Shown here piece by piece: positions 18,462-26,881 of a stretch of DNA of 64,000 bases. Source of the DNA: SZUA-265 sp965651905 (GTDB taxonomy: Bacteria > Myxococcota_A > Polyangia > Polyangiales > Polyangiaceae). The stretch is taken from NCBI GenBank assembly GCA_965651905.1, contig CBFGUG010000001.1:62001-126000 (forward strand). Reading direction: 5' to 3'. The translations under genes were made by a program, and so were the position numbers. The notes under the pieces are model-generated. The model worked only from the letters and a program-made list of their open reading frames with translations, made no database searches and had not been told where the DNA came from. Position 1 is the stretch's first letter. Every line of letters starts with the position of its first letter.

Positions 18462-20507
18462 TTACGTCTCCGTGGCTTCGTCCCCAGCGGGCTCGGGAAC
18501 ATGGCCTAGAAGCAGAAACTGTTCCGCGGCGTCCTGATCTACTCGGCAGCCCGCTATCATGAGCATGTCTCCAGCTTCGAGAGCCCGTTCGGGAACTGGG
18601 TGCTGCATCGATGCACCATCGGGTCGCACGGCGATCACACTTGCCCCCGTCACTGAGCGTAAGCGTAACGCCGCGAGGGTCTTGCCCACGGCGTGCGAAG
18701 TCGACTCCAGCTTCACCTCGTGCATGTGCATCATGCCCATGTTCGAACGGCGGGTCTCGGGCGGCGCGTCAGGCATGCCCTGATCGGCGATCGCGCGCAG
18801 CATCAAGAGTCCGCCAGACTGAATGTCTACATCCAATTCTCGAGCGCGGACCACCGCGACCGCAACTGCCACGAGCAACCCCACGGCGAACACCAACCAG
18901 ATGTAGTTCACGCCCGTGACCGTTCCGAGCAGCAGGGCAATCGGCACACCGATACAGGCGACGATCGACAAGAAGATGGACGCCGTCAAGGTTGCTCGCG
19001 CACGCCCGCGCTCCCCCGCGAACACGCGGTCCGCCAGTAGTGCCTCCAGCTTTCGGGAAGTGACCAAGAGTGGAACGAGCGCGGGCAACAAGCCTGCCAA
19101 GAGCAACGACGCACTGATGTAGCGAATCGTCGTCATGTCGAAGGACAGCTGCGCCGACAGATAGTCGTCAATGCGTCCACGCCACACCTTCCACGCCACC
19201 GCGATGATGGCGATCAGCGCGACGTCGAGTAGTACGAATCGAATCGCACGACCCACACTACGCGTCGAACTCGGCGGACTCGTGCGGATTTGCTCGAACC
19301 ACGCTTCGTAAATTGCGAGCATCTTGAGAAAACGACTGGGCAAACGTCGTTCGACGCCTTGGACGAGCTTGTCACTCCAACGTAAACCCAGCGCGGTGGT
19401 GAACGTCGAAAGGACCGCAACCGTGACGAGGACGGGCTGCAACTCTGCGGGTACTACCCGCGCGCTGACGCCGATGGCGGAGATGATGAACGCAAACTCG
19501 CCGATTTGCCCCAAGCTGATCCCAGCGGTGAGTGAACGACGCAGGCCGCTTCCCGACAACACCCCGCCGAGCGTCACCCTGACGAACTGAGTGAGCACGA
19601 CAGCGACCAGCACCAGGAGCGCGGTGGGGAAGTGTTCTGCAGCCACGACGGGGTCGACTGTCATTCCGATTGAGACGAAGAAAACCGCCGCGAACACGTC
19701 CTTTACCGCCGCCGTCGCGTGTTCGACTTTCGCGCCGTTACCCGACTCTGCCACGAGCACGCCAGCGATGAACGCGCCGAGTGCTGCGGAGTACCCCAAC
19801 TGCTCAGCGAACAACGCCAGCACGAAACACAACGCGACACTACCGACGACCAGCGTCTCCGCGCTCTTGGTGCCAACCACCAGCTTGATGAAACGCGGCA
19901 CGACGAACATGCCTGCCGCTACCAGGGCGCACAACACGCCGAGCAACTTGCCGAGGATCACGAGCACGTCGACCAACGACGCGTCAGCGCCCTGAGCTAC
20001 GGCAGTCATCACGGCGATCAGCGCGATGGCTGCAACGTCTTGAAGCACCAACACCCCGAACACCATGCGGCGACTGTCTGCGGCGATAGGGCGTTGTTCG
20101 AGGATCTTACTCACAGCCATCGTGGAAGACACACACAGGCACGCACCGAGAAACAGCGACTCCGTATCGTTCCACCCGAGCCAGGAGCCAAGTAGCGTGC
20201 CAACGCCAAACAAAGCGCCAATTTCGATGGCCGCCGTCACCCCCGAAACGGGTAACACCTCCACGAACTTGCCGATCCTGAACTCGAGCCCGACCGCAAA
20301 CATGACCAAGACCACTCCGAACTCGGAGAGCTGGTGAACGCGCTCAGGATCCGCGAACAACGGGATCGGGATGTAAGGCCCGACGATCAAACCTGCGAGG
20401 AGATAGCCGAGCACGCTCGGTTGGCGGACGAGTTGGAAGATCAGACCCGTTGCTGCGGCCACGCCGAGCACGATCGCCAAGTCGTAAATGAACCCGTCGT
20501 GGTGCAT
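18462..20507 (-). CDS. CPA2-family cation/proton antiporter with TrkA-C domain
   Basis: A 681-residue polytopic inner-membrane protein. The N-terminal 380 residues form the Na/H exchanger-type core (GYLLAGLIVGP, VVLVMFAVGLEFRIG, VFGVLVLQDVAAIALIAVMTA), typical of KefB/YbaL/GerN relatives exchanging potassium or sodium for protons. About residues 430-570 add extra transmembrane helices not found in KefB. The C-terminus (about 610-670) is a TrkA_C/RCK_C ligand-binding domain (LRSVTGASVIAVRPDG ... LEAGDMLMIAG). The NAD-binding RCK_N domain of KefB/KefC is absent, so glutathione/NAD gating is unlikely. It is divergent from a TetR gene with an operator-like site between them. Confidence 0.88.
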   Translation of the reverse strand: MHHDGFIYDLAIVLGVAAATGLIFQLVRQPSVLGYLLAGLIVGPYIPIPLFADPERVHQLSEFGVVLVMFAVGLEFRIGKFVEVLPVSGVTAAIEIGALFGVGTLLGSWLGWNDTESLFLGACLCVSSTMAVSKILEQRPIAADSRRMVFGVLVLQDVAAIALIAVMTAVAQGADASLVDVLVILGKLLGVLCALVAAGMFVVPRFIKLVVGTKSAETLVVGSVALCFVLALFAEQLGYSAALGAFIAGVLVAESGNGAKVEHATAAVKDVFAAVFFVSIGMTVDPVVAAEHFPTALLVLVAVVLTQFVRVTLGGVLSGSGLRRSLTAGISLGQIGEFAFIISAIGVSARVVPAELQPVLVTVAVLSTFTTALGLRWSDKLVQGVERRLPSRFLKMLAIYEAWFEQIRTSPPSSTRSVGRAIRFVLLDVALIAIIAVAWKVWRGRIDDYLSAQLSFDMTTIRYISASLLLAGLLPALVPLLVTSRKLEALLADRVFAGERGRARATLTASIFLSIVACIGVPIALLLGTVTGVNYIWLVFAVGLLVAVAVAVVRARELDVDIQSGGLLMLRAIADQGMPDAPPETRRSNMGMMHMHEVKLESTSHAVGKTLAALRLRSVTGASVIAVRPDGASMQHPVPERALEAGDMLMIAGCRVDQDAAEQFLLLGHVPEPAGDEATET

Positions 20508-20673
20508 GCCCCCGCAGCTTCACCTAGCTCCCCACGAACTGGAAGCCGAAAGCGCAAGCGGCGATGCCGAGCCACAACCGCTACTGGTAGTGCGGGCCGC
20601 GACACGCGGGTCCGTCGAGTGAGCACTACTTGACACCGCCAGCTGATGGATTCAAGTATCCATCTCCAAAAGC

Positions 20674-20685
20674 GACCGACTGGTC
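20674..20685. promoter_or_regulatory. Operator-like site upstream of tetR
   Basis: GACCGACTGGTC, an imperfect 12-bp palindrome preceded by AAAAGC. An almost identical context recurs at 21388-21399 upstream of the dihydrolipoamide dehydrogenase gene. A flanking inverted pair ATTCAAG / CTTGAAT (20650-20656, 20690-20696) surrounds it. It lies between the divergent antiporter and TetR genes. Confidence 0.65.
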
Positions 20686-20716
20686 TTTTCTTGAATACTC
20701 GACAGACGAGCGCGCG

Positions 20717-21328
20717 ATGAGCAAAGGCGAACGCACCAAAGAACAAGTCATCGAAAAGGCAGCGGCGCTGTTCAATCGTGTTGGCTACCAAGCCACGTCA
20801 ATTTCCGACGTGATGCACGCTACGGGTCTGCAAAAGGGCGGCATTTACCGTCACTTCGAGAGCAAAGACGCGCTGGCGTTGGCGGCGTTCGACTATGCGG
20901 TCGACGTCATGCGAAAGCGCTTCGATCACGCGCTGCAAGGCAAGCGTGACGCGCGAGAGCAGCTGTTGGCAATCGTCGGGGTCTACGCGCGGATCCCTCA
21001 CGATCCACCCGTACCCGGTGGTTGTCCGATCTTGAATGCAGCGGTGGAAGCGGACGACACGAATCCCGCACTGCAGGCCCGAGCCCAGGTCGTGCTGAGC
21101 GGTTTGCAACACGTCATCGAATCGACAGTCCGTCGCGGCCAGCAGCAACAGCAATTGCGCCCCGACGTCAGTCCGTCCGCGACGGCAACCGTGATGATAT
21201 CCATGCTCGAAGGTGCCGTGATGATGTCCAAGCTGCACGCCTCACGAACTCCCATGCGTCGTGTCGTGACCCATCTGAACCGATGGATCGCAAGCATGGG
21301 CTTGGACTCGCCCGAGAGCTCAGGCTGA
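20717..21328 (+). CDS. TetR-family transcriptional regulator
   Basis: A 203-residue repressor-type protein. The N-terminal TetR helix-turn-helix is clear (AAALFNRVGYQATSISDVM, then GLQKGGIYRHFESKDAL). The C-terminal part contains PGGCPILNAAVEADD, seen in TetR proteins of the AcuR/YxaF type, and forms the ligand-binding/dimer region; the ligand is unknown. ATG 20717 starts the canonical domain; the longer upstream frame runs through the palindromic operator site. The matching palindromes before this gene and before the following flavoprotein gene suggest autoregulation plus control of that enzyme, and possibly of the divergent antiporter. Confidence 0.92.
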   Translation: MSKGERTKEQVIEKAAALFNRVGYQATSISDVMHATGLQKGGIYRHFESKDALALAAFDYAVDVMRKRFDHALQGKRDAREQLLAIVGVYARIPHDPPVPGGCPILNAAVEADDTNPALQARAQVVLSGLQHVIESTVRRGQQQQQLRPDVSPSATATVMISMLEGAVMMSKLHASRTPMRRVVTHLNRWIASMGLDSPESSG

Positions 21329-21387
21329 TCTACGCAAGCGGTGCTGGTGCGCGCAGTCGTAGCCCGGACACTGTTGGTCTCAAAAGC

Positions 21388-21399
21388 GACCGATCGGTC
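21388..21399. promoter_or_regulatory. Operator-like perfect palindrome upstream of lpdA
   Basis: GACCGATCGGTC is a perfect 12-bp palindrome preceded by AAAAGC and followed a few bases later by CTTGAA, the same arrangement as at 20674-20685 upstream of the adjacent tetR gene. It lies 45 bp before the ATG. Confidence 0.7.
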
Positions 21400-21443
21400 C
21401 TAAACTTGAACGATTAGCCAACGGAGAAGAAAGGAACGACGAA

Positions 21444-22955
21444 ATGCAAGAGTGTGACGTGATCGTGATCGGTGGAGGCCCCGGGGGCTACTCCGCGGCA
21501 ATTCGGGCGGCTCAGGCGGGGTTGGAGACGGTGTGTGTCGAGCGGGAGAGTGTAGGGGGCGTGTGTCTGAACTGGGGCTGCATTCCCTCCAAGGCACTGA
21601 TCGGCGTGGCGCAACGCCGACAGTGGGCACTCTCGAGCGCGACCTTGGGCGTCGAGGTAGACGGGGTGCGACTGAACATGCGGCGGGCGCAAGATCACAT
21701 CAGCGAGATCGTCGGACACCATGTGCGCAGCGTTGGCTCACTCTTGAAGACGAACGGTGCGAAACTGATCCAGGGCAGTGCACGATTTTGCGCTCCGAAG
21801 ACCGTTGACGTATCCCACCCCGACGGCACGTCGAGCACTCTGCGCGCTCGGCGCGGTGTAATAATCGCGACAGGCGCCCAAATGCGGCAGGTGCCTGGCA
21901 TCACCCCCGACGGTTCACGAGTCCTGACGGCTAGAGACGCAGTATTTCTCGACCACGTCCCCGAGCACCTGGTTGTGCTCGGCGGCGGCGTGATCGGGCT
22001 CGAGTTGGGCAGCGCGTTCCACGCGCTCGGCGCGAAGCTGACGGTCGTCGAGCTGGGCGACACGCTGCTACCTGGTGTGGACGCAGATCTCGTGGCGGTA
22101 GTGAAACGACGTCTGGAAGGTTCGGGCGTGGAGTTCTTGCTGAACACTTCCGCTCGAAGCGCGCACGTCACGCAGTCTGGCGTGCTGCTGCAGCTCGCCG
22201 AAGGTTCTGAAAATTGCTCACAACGTGAACTACGGGCTACTACCGTGCTGGTTGCGGCAGGGTTCGTGCCGCGTACGAACGGCTTGGGTTTGGACGCGGC
22301 AGGCGTCCAACTCGACGAAAGCGGCCATGTATCGACAGCCGACGACTGTGAGACGAGCGCGCCAGGGGTGTACGCCATCGGTGACGTCTCGGGTCCGCCG
22401 TACCTGGCGCACAAGGCTTACGCGGAAGCCCAAGTCGTCGCTGATGCACTCGTGGGACGCCGCGTGAAACGTGACTGGAGGGCGCTGCCCTCCGCGATAT
22501 TCACGGATCCCGAAGTGGCTACCGTCGGCTTGAGCGAAACCGCCGCCAAAGCTTCGGGGCGAGAGCTGACGATAGGGCGCTTTCCGTTTGCTGCCTCTGG
22601 TCGCGCCATGGCTCGTGGTGAGACGAGCGGTTTCGTCAAGCTGCTGGCGGACGGCGACCGCATCGTCGGCGCAGGAATCGTAGGCCCCGAGGCGAGTGAG
22701 TTGATCGCGGAGTTGACGTTGGCCATCGAAGTGGGGGCAACCTTGGAAGACTTGGCCCTCACGATTCATACTCACCCCACGCTGACGGAGGCGATTCACG
22801 ACGCAGCCGAACACGCGCGAGGCAGCGCCGTGCACATCGTCAATCGGCGTAAGGCGCCAGTGCGGACTGCCGCGGACGCGAGGCTCACTCGAGGCGCGAT
22901 AATGCTGGGTTTGGACGGATCTGAGCGAACCGCGGCGGGCGGGAACACTGCATAG
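21444..22955 (+). CDS. lpdA: Dihydrolipoamide dehydrogenase-like flavoprotein
   Basis: A 503-residue FAD-dependent disulphide oxidoreductase. It has the FAD-binding GGGPGGYSAA motif, the redox-active pair Cys 41/Cys 46 in GGVCLNWGCIPSK, the NAD-binding GGGVIGLELGSAF near 180-192, the second FAD motif (YAIGDVSG) and the C-terminal catalytic His 444/Glu 449 in HTHPTLTEAI. All residues needed for E3 activity (reoxidising dihydrolipoyl groups with NAD) are present. There are about 30 extra residues at the C-terminus. It is not next to E1/E2 genes; instead it follows a TetR gene carrying the same operator palindrome, suggesting inducible, possibly stress or detoxification use. AGGA lies 9 bases before the ATG. 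Confidence 0.93.
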   Translation: MQECDVIVIGGGPGGYSAAIRAAQAGLETVCVERESVGGVCLNWGCIPSKALIGVAQRRQWALSSATLGVEVDGVRLNMRRAQDHISEIVGHHVRSVGSLLKTNGAKLIQGSARFCAPKTVDVSHPDGTSSTLRARRGVIIATGAQMRQVPGITPDGSRVLTARDAVFLDHVPEHLVVLGGGVIGLELGSAFHALGAKLTVVELGDTLLPGVDADLVAVVKRRLEGSGVEFLLNTSARSAHVTQSGVLLQLAEGSENCSQRELRATTVLVAAGFVPRTNGLGLDAAGVQLDESGHVSTADDCETSAPGVYAIGDVSGPPYLAHKAYAEAQVVADALVGRRVKRDWRALPSAIFTDPEVATVGLSETAAKASGRELTIGRFPFAASGRAMARGETSGFVKLLADGDRIVGAGIVGPEASELIAELTLAIEVGATLEDLALTIHTHPTLTEAIHDAAEHARGSAVHIVNRRKAPVRTAADARLTRGAIMLGLDGSERTAAGGNTA

Positions 22956-23003
22956 GCCGCGTTTCCTTCAAATTGGACACGCTTGCGTTGTAGGCTCCAG
23001 CGC

Positions 23004-23369
23004 ATGAGTGAAGAGGATCTTGCACCTGGCACTTGCGCGACCTGCCTCGGCAGCGGGGAAGCGCCCACCGAGTTTGGCATCGCCGACTGTCCTGACTGTG
23101 GTGGGGGTGGCGTGTTACCGAGTCCTTCGGTGCAGGTCGACTGGCGCGCCCGAGACATAGAACGTGCGTTGCAGTGTGGAGCCTCCGTGGAACCCGAACA
23201 CGTCAAGTGGCTGATCGCGGAGCTGCGTCGTGCAAGGGTTGCGCTCACGGAAATCATCGCGCTGGCGCACGACGCAAGTGAACAAGATCAGTTCGCCCTG
23301 CGAGTTCGATTCTCTGCCAACCGGGCGCTGGGGCTCTACGAGATGAAACCCAGCAAGCCACAGCATTGA
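23004..23369 (+). CDS. Small DnaJ-type zinc-finger protein
   Basis: A 121-residue cytoplasmic protein. Two CxxC-x-G-x-G units near the N-terminus (CATCLGSGE and CPDCGGGG) form a DnaJ-like zinc-binding module able to hold one zinc. The remaining 80 residues are helical with ERALQCGASVEPEHVKWLIAELRRARVALTEII, a segment of unknown role. The start at 23004 puts the first zinc ligands near residue 15; a start at 22983 is open but lacks support. No specific function can be assigned. Confidence 0.72.
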   Translation: MSEEDLAPGTCATCLGSGEAPTEFGIADCPDCGGGGVLPSPSVQVDWRARDIERALQCGASVEPEHVKWLIAELRRARVALTEIIALAHDASEQDQFALRVRFSANRALGLYEMKPSKPQH

Positions 23370-23393
23370 GCAGCGATCGACTGGCTCGAGGCT

Positions 23394-24134
23394 TCAGTTA
23401 CTACCGCAAAACTCTTCTACGAACTCGCTTGCAGGCGCAGCACGCAGCTCCGACAAGGTGCCGCGCTGAAGCACGCGGCCACCTTCGATCACACACACTG
23501 ATGCAGCCATTGCCACGACGTCGCGCACGTCGTGAGTGACGACGATTGCTGGGCGCTCGAGAGCCTGCAACCGCTCGGCGAGAAAACTACGCACGCGTCG
23601 CCGCGTGCTGACGTCGAGTGCGGCGAGCGGTTCGTCGAGCAACAGCAGACGGGGCTCAGCGAGCAGAGCGCGGGCGAGAGCAACACGTTGCTGTTCACCG
23701 CCCGACAGGCGTCGCGGTCTCCTGGTTGCCAGGTGTTCACAACCCAGTCGCCGCAACATGGTCAGGGCCGCGTCGTAGCGTGCAACCTTACGGAGCTTCG
23801 CGCGCCGCGTAGACAAGCCGAACGCGACGTTGTCCACGACGTTCAAGTGAGGAAACAGCGCGTAACCCTGTGGCACGTAACCGATGTGACGTTCCTCTGG
23901 AGGGAGATCGACGCGTTGCGAGGTGTCGAGCAGTGTCGTCGCGCCTACGACGATTTTTCCGTTAGTTGGGCGCACTGCACCTGCAATGACGCGCAACAGC
24001 GTCGTCTTGCCGCTACCGTTGGGCCCGACGATGGCGAGAGGAGAGATCTCACCAGCCAGCTCGACTTGCAGGTGCATGGCACCGACGCGAACTTCCACCG
24101 CGACGCTCCAACGCGCCTGTGCGTCAGCTGTCAT
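23394..24134 (-). CDS. modC: Molybdate-type ABC transporter ATPase
   Basis: A 246-residue ABC ATPase: Walker A GPNGSGKT, Q-loop VPQGYALFPH, signature LSGGEQQR, Walker B LLLLDEP and switch His in VVTHD. The combination with a ModB-type permease indicates molybdate (or tungstate/sulphate) import. It is shorter than typical ModC (about 350) because the C-terminal MOP/TOBE regulatory domain is missing. Its ATG overlaps the permease stop codon in an ATGA, so the two are translationally coupled. No binding-protein gene is found in the operon. Confidence 0.9.
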   Translation of the reverse strand: MTADAQARWSVAVEVRVGAMHLQVELAGEISPLAIVGPNGSGKTTLLRVIAGAVRPTNGKIVVGATTLLDTSQRVDLPPEERHIGYVPQGYALFPHLNVVDNVAFGLSTRRAKLRKVARYDAALTMLRRLGCEHLATRRPRRLSGGEQQRVALARALLAEPRLLLLDEPLAALDVSTRRRVRSFLAERLQALERPAIVVTHDVRDVVAMAASVCVIEGGRVLQRGTLSELRAAPASEFVEEFCGSN

Positions 24135-24958
24135 CCCACCCTCGAGACGACCACACCTCGCTCGGTCGTGCGAGCGAGTGGAGCGGCGCGCAGCAGCACG
24201 AGCAACACCGCGCCGAGCCCCACGAGCACGATGGCAAACACCACTGCCAGACGAACGTCGGACTCTAGCGCGGAGAAGATCAACAGTGGCATCGTCTGCG
24301 TCTCGCCAGGCATGTTACCCGCGAACAACAATGTTGCACCGAACTCGCCGAGCGCGCGCGCCCAAGCCAATGACGCTCCGACGACGAGACCAGGTAGAGA
24401 TATCGGAACGACGACACGCAGAAATGTCTCGCCGGGTGACGCTCCCAAGGTGCGCGCGACGATGAGGGTATCGACGTCGAGTTTGCGAAAGGCGTTGGAC
24501 GCAGCCTGCACGTAAAACGGCGCAGACACGACAACCTGAGATAACACCACCGCGGTTGAAGTGAACGGCACCGAGATCCCCAGGATGCTCAGCGCTGGGC
24601 CGAGTACCCCCTGACGGCCAAAAGTCTGCAACAGAGCCACGCCCAGCACGGCTGGCGGCAACACGATGGGCAGATCGATGATCACCGACGTCACACGAGC
24701 TAACTTCGACGTCGAGCTGGCGAGCCACCACGCGACGGGGGTGCCCGCCACCACGACGACCGACAGACTCACTACGGTCGTTCGCAAGCTGAGCAGCAGT
24801 GCAGTCGCGAAAGCCGGGTCGCGGATGCCCCGCGCCAGATCTGCAGCACTGGTCGACAACAACAGCGCCCCCAGAGGAAGCAACAACGCGACAACCAGAG
24901 CGCCGCCTACTAGCGCACCCGCGATTCGGGTGGCGCTCGTACGAGTACGACGGTTCAT
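24131..24958 (-). CDS. modB: Molybdate-type ABC transporter permease
   Basis: A 275-residue inner-membrane permease with about six helices. The EAA-like loop GASPGETFLRVVVPISLPGL and WARALGEFGATLLFAGN are hallmarks of ModB/CysT-type permeases for molybdate, tungstate or sulphate. Start at 24958 (MNRRTRTS) begins just before the first membrane helix; the frame is open further upstream but would overlap the preceding gene. It sits 46 bp after the regulator stop and overlaps modC by 4 bp. Substrate specificity cannot be settled without the solute-binding protein. Confidence 0.9.
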   Translation of the reverse strand: MNRRTRTSATRIAGALVGGALVVALLLPLGALLLSTSAADLARGIRDPAFATALLLSLRTTVVSLSVVVVAGTPVAWWLASSTSKLARVTSVIIDLPIVLPPAVLGVALLQTFGRQGVLGPALSILGISVPFTSTAVVLSQVVVSAPFYVQAASNAFRKLDVDTLIVARTLGASPGETFLRVVVPISLPGLVVGASLAWARALGEFGATLLFAGNMPGETQTMPLLIFSALESDVRLAVVFAIVLVGLGAVLLVLLRAAPLARTTERGVVVSRVG

Positions 24959-25004
24959 GGCGTGGAGCTCGCAGAACCAGCTTGGCTCGTCGACACACGA
25001 TACA

Positions 25005-26123
25005 TCATGACGGCTTCGGGTGTACGCTCGAGGCATGCCCGGAAATGGAGAGATCGTAGCCAGGAAGTGCGCTCGCTTCGGTCTGAAACGCCCGCGCAGA
25101 AACCAAGTCGAACAGTCGCGCGATCGGACGCTGCTCGAGTCGTGCTGTGGGCACAATCAGGTCGAAGCGTTCTTCGTCGAGGGGTACGAAGTCGAGGCCT
25201 TGCGCGATGGCCACTGCCTCGATGCACACGCCTACATCCGCCAGGTCGAAACGGACCAGCTGCGCCAACTCAGTATGACTCGACGCAGCAGGCCCCGAAG
25301 ATGGAAGGTCGCCCTCACCCGATTTGGAGAGCCACCGCTGCAGAAGCTGCTCTGCACCTGACCCCACATCCCGTCGCACCACGCGCACGTCGCGGCGCAA
25401 CAGGTCATTCACCGTTCGAATCGCCAGCGGGTTCCCCTTGGCCACGCACAGCCCCTGGCGCCAGCGTGTCAGGTTTACGATGGTCATGTCCTGATTGGGA
25501 AAGTGTGTGCGTACCAGCGGTGTGTGATCGTCCTGCGCATCACCTACCAGATGCAACCCTGCTACATGCACCAAGCCACGTGATAGCAGATCAACCGCAT
25601 GGGTACTGTTGGCGGAGATCCACATGGCGCGAGCGTCTCTATGCTGGCGCGCGAGTCGCCCAGTGAGTACGCCCAGCAGCGGAGCACAACCCGCGACGAG
25701 CACGTTACACTCAGCCTCGCTGAGACGCGCGAAGGGCTGGACGTTCACCTGGTTCGGTTCACTCTGAATGCCGACGACCACGCCGTCACCTGGCCGCTCC
25801 AGGTCGGAGACTGGATGCGCTACCCAGCGCTCGTCGACCCTTGCCAAGATCACGCGCATCGGATTCGTTGGGTTAGTCGACGCTAGCGTCGCGCCGACAC
25901 GCTCGGCTCCAGCGAGACGGAACAAGTCCTCTACGCGGCACCCCAGCACGCTGGACAGGTGGAGGGCCAGGGTGGTCGATGGCACCTGGCGCCCTGCTTC
26001 GATGGCAATCAGCGCTTGCCGCGAGACGCCCACTCGTCCCGCCAGATCACTCTGGGAAAGCCCTGCTGTTACGCGACATTGGCGCAGTGTGCAGGTCAAA
26101 CTGGGCGGGGTCGTCGAGCTCAT
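25005..26123 (-). CDS. HTH regulator fused to PBP-like substrate-binding domain
   Basis: A 372-residue cytoplasmic protein. Residues about 10-65 form an Xre-type helix-turn-helix (AGLSQSDLAGRVGVSRQALIAIEAGRQVPS). The rest resembles the PBP_like (PF12727) periplasmic-binding-protein fold found in molybdate-linked regulators: DARAMWISANSTHAVDLLSRGLVHVAGLHL and later GAEQLLQRWLSKSGE and LVRFDLADVGVCIEAVA. It lacks a signal peptide, so it senses its ligand inside the cell. Located directly before modBC, it most likely senses molybdate/tungstate and controls the operon. Start 26123 leaves the HTH intact. A promoter-like region is at 26143-26166. Confidence 0.85.
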   Translation of the reverse strand: MSSTTPPSLTCTLRQCRVTAGLSQSDLAGRVGVSRQALIAIEAGRQVPSTTLALHLSSVLGCRVEDLFRLAGAERVGATLASTNPTNPMRVILARVDERWVAHPVSDLERPGDGVVVGIQSEPNQVNVQPFARLSEAECNVLVAGCAPLLGVLTGRLARQHRDARAMWISANSTHAVDLLSRGLVHVAGLHLVGDAQDDHTPLVRTHFPNQDMTIVNLTRWRQGLCVAKGNPLAIRTVNDLLRRDVRVVRRDVGSGAEQLLQRWLSKSGEGDLPSSGPAASSHTELAQLVRFDLADVGVCIEAVAIAQGLDFVPLDEERFDLIVPTARLEQRPIARLFDLVSARAFQTEASALPGYDLSISGHASSVHPKPS

Positions 26124-26142
26124 TCGCCAAAGTTGTCGTAGT

Positions 26143-26166
26143 AATATCAACCTTACATATTGTCAA
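26143..26166 (-). promoter_or_regulatory. Candidate promoter/operator of the mod operon
   Basis: AT-rich stretch just upstream of the HTH-PBP start. On the minus strand it has TTGACA (26166-26161) as a -35 candidate, and an inverted repeat AATAT-N9-ATATT (26143-26161). The -10 is not clear. Confidence 0.4.
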
Positions 26167-26227
26167 CTGGTGCCCAGTGACCCGAGTCCCGCGTAGGGTG
26201 TCCGATGGGCGGAGCGCGCCAGGGAAA

Positions 26228-26761
26228 TCAAGGCTCCACGGATGTGTACGAGTGTCTGGCCGTCCCAGTCCGCCCGCAGCTATCGGTAACCTCGAGCATC
26301 AGCTCGCCCGCATCGAAGTAGTCGATGACCAGCACCAACCCGGCTTGCTCGAACGCCTCGCCTTCGGTGACCTTCGCGTTCTCGACCAACACTTCCCTCG
26401 AGTAAACGTCGTGGCTGCTACCAACGACGTGATCAGCTGAAATCTCGAAAAGGAAGCTCGCGTGTGCGGGGTCGGGATTATCGACTCGAACCGCAACGAA
26501 GACGTGCATTCCGCCTTGCGAACCGTAGTGCACCTCGGGGGGCTGACCATGATCGAGCGCTTCGAAGGCTTGGCGACCACTACCGACCTGCACCAGCAAC
26601 TCATCGTCGAGCGTGCAGCCCTCGTCAACTTCGAGTTCGCCCGCAGCTTTGCAGCCCAACGCGTCGAACGAACAGGGATCGGACGAGGAACTCGAGCACC
26701 CCGCCCAAGAGACGCTGCAACCAACCGCACCTACCCAGAGCGACCTAGCGAACGCCGACAT
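26228..26761 (-). CDS. Lipoprotein of unknown function
   Basis: A 177-residue predicted lipoprotein; ATG 26761 gives lipobox WAGC (Cys about 21), followed by a Ser run. The mature part is compact with six cysteines (CSFDALGC, EGCTLDD, SCGRTG) and beta-strand-like segments (EVHYGSQGGMHVFVAVRV ... SHDVYSREVLV ... LMLEVTDSCG), reminiscent of an Ig-like or cupredoxin-like sandwich, but I do not recognise a family. It is divergent from the GT4 gene. Unlike many lipoproteins here, it lacks a long Asp-rich linker. Confidence 0.75.
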   Translation of the reverse strand: MSAFARSLWVGAVGCSVSWAGCSSSSSDPCSFDALGCKAAGELEVDEGCTLDDELLVQVGSGRQAFEALDHGQPPEVHYGSQGGMHVFVAVRVDNPDPAHASFLFEISADHVVGSSHDVYSREVLVENAKVTEGEAFEQAGLVLVIDYFDAGELMLEVTDSCGRTGTARHSYTSVEP

Positions 26762-26881
26762 TTCACGTCGCTGTATCACGGTGACCACGCCGCGCGCACA
26801 CGCATTCGTAGACTTGCAGTGACCCGCGTTCAGCCTACCCGCGACCGATCACCTTTTTACGACTGAACGACCGGACCCCTC

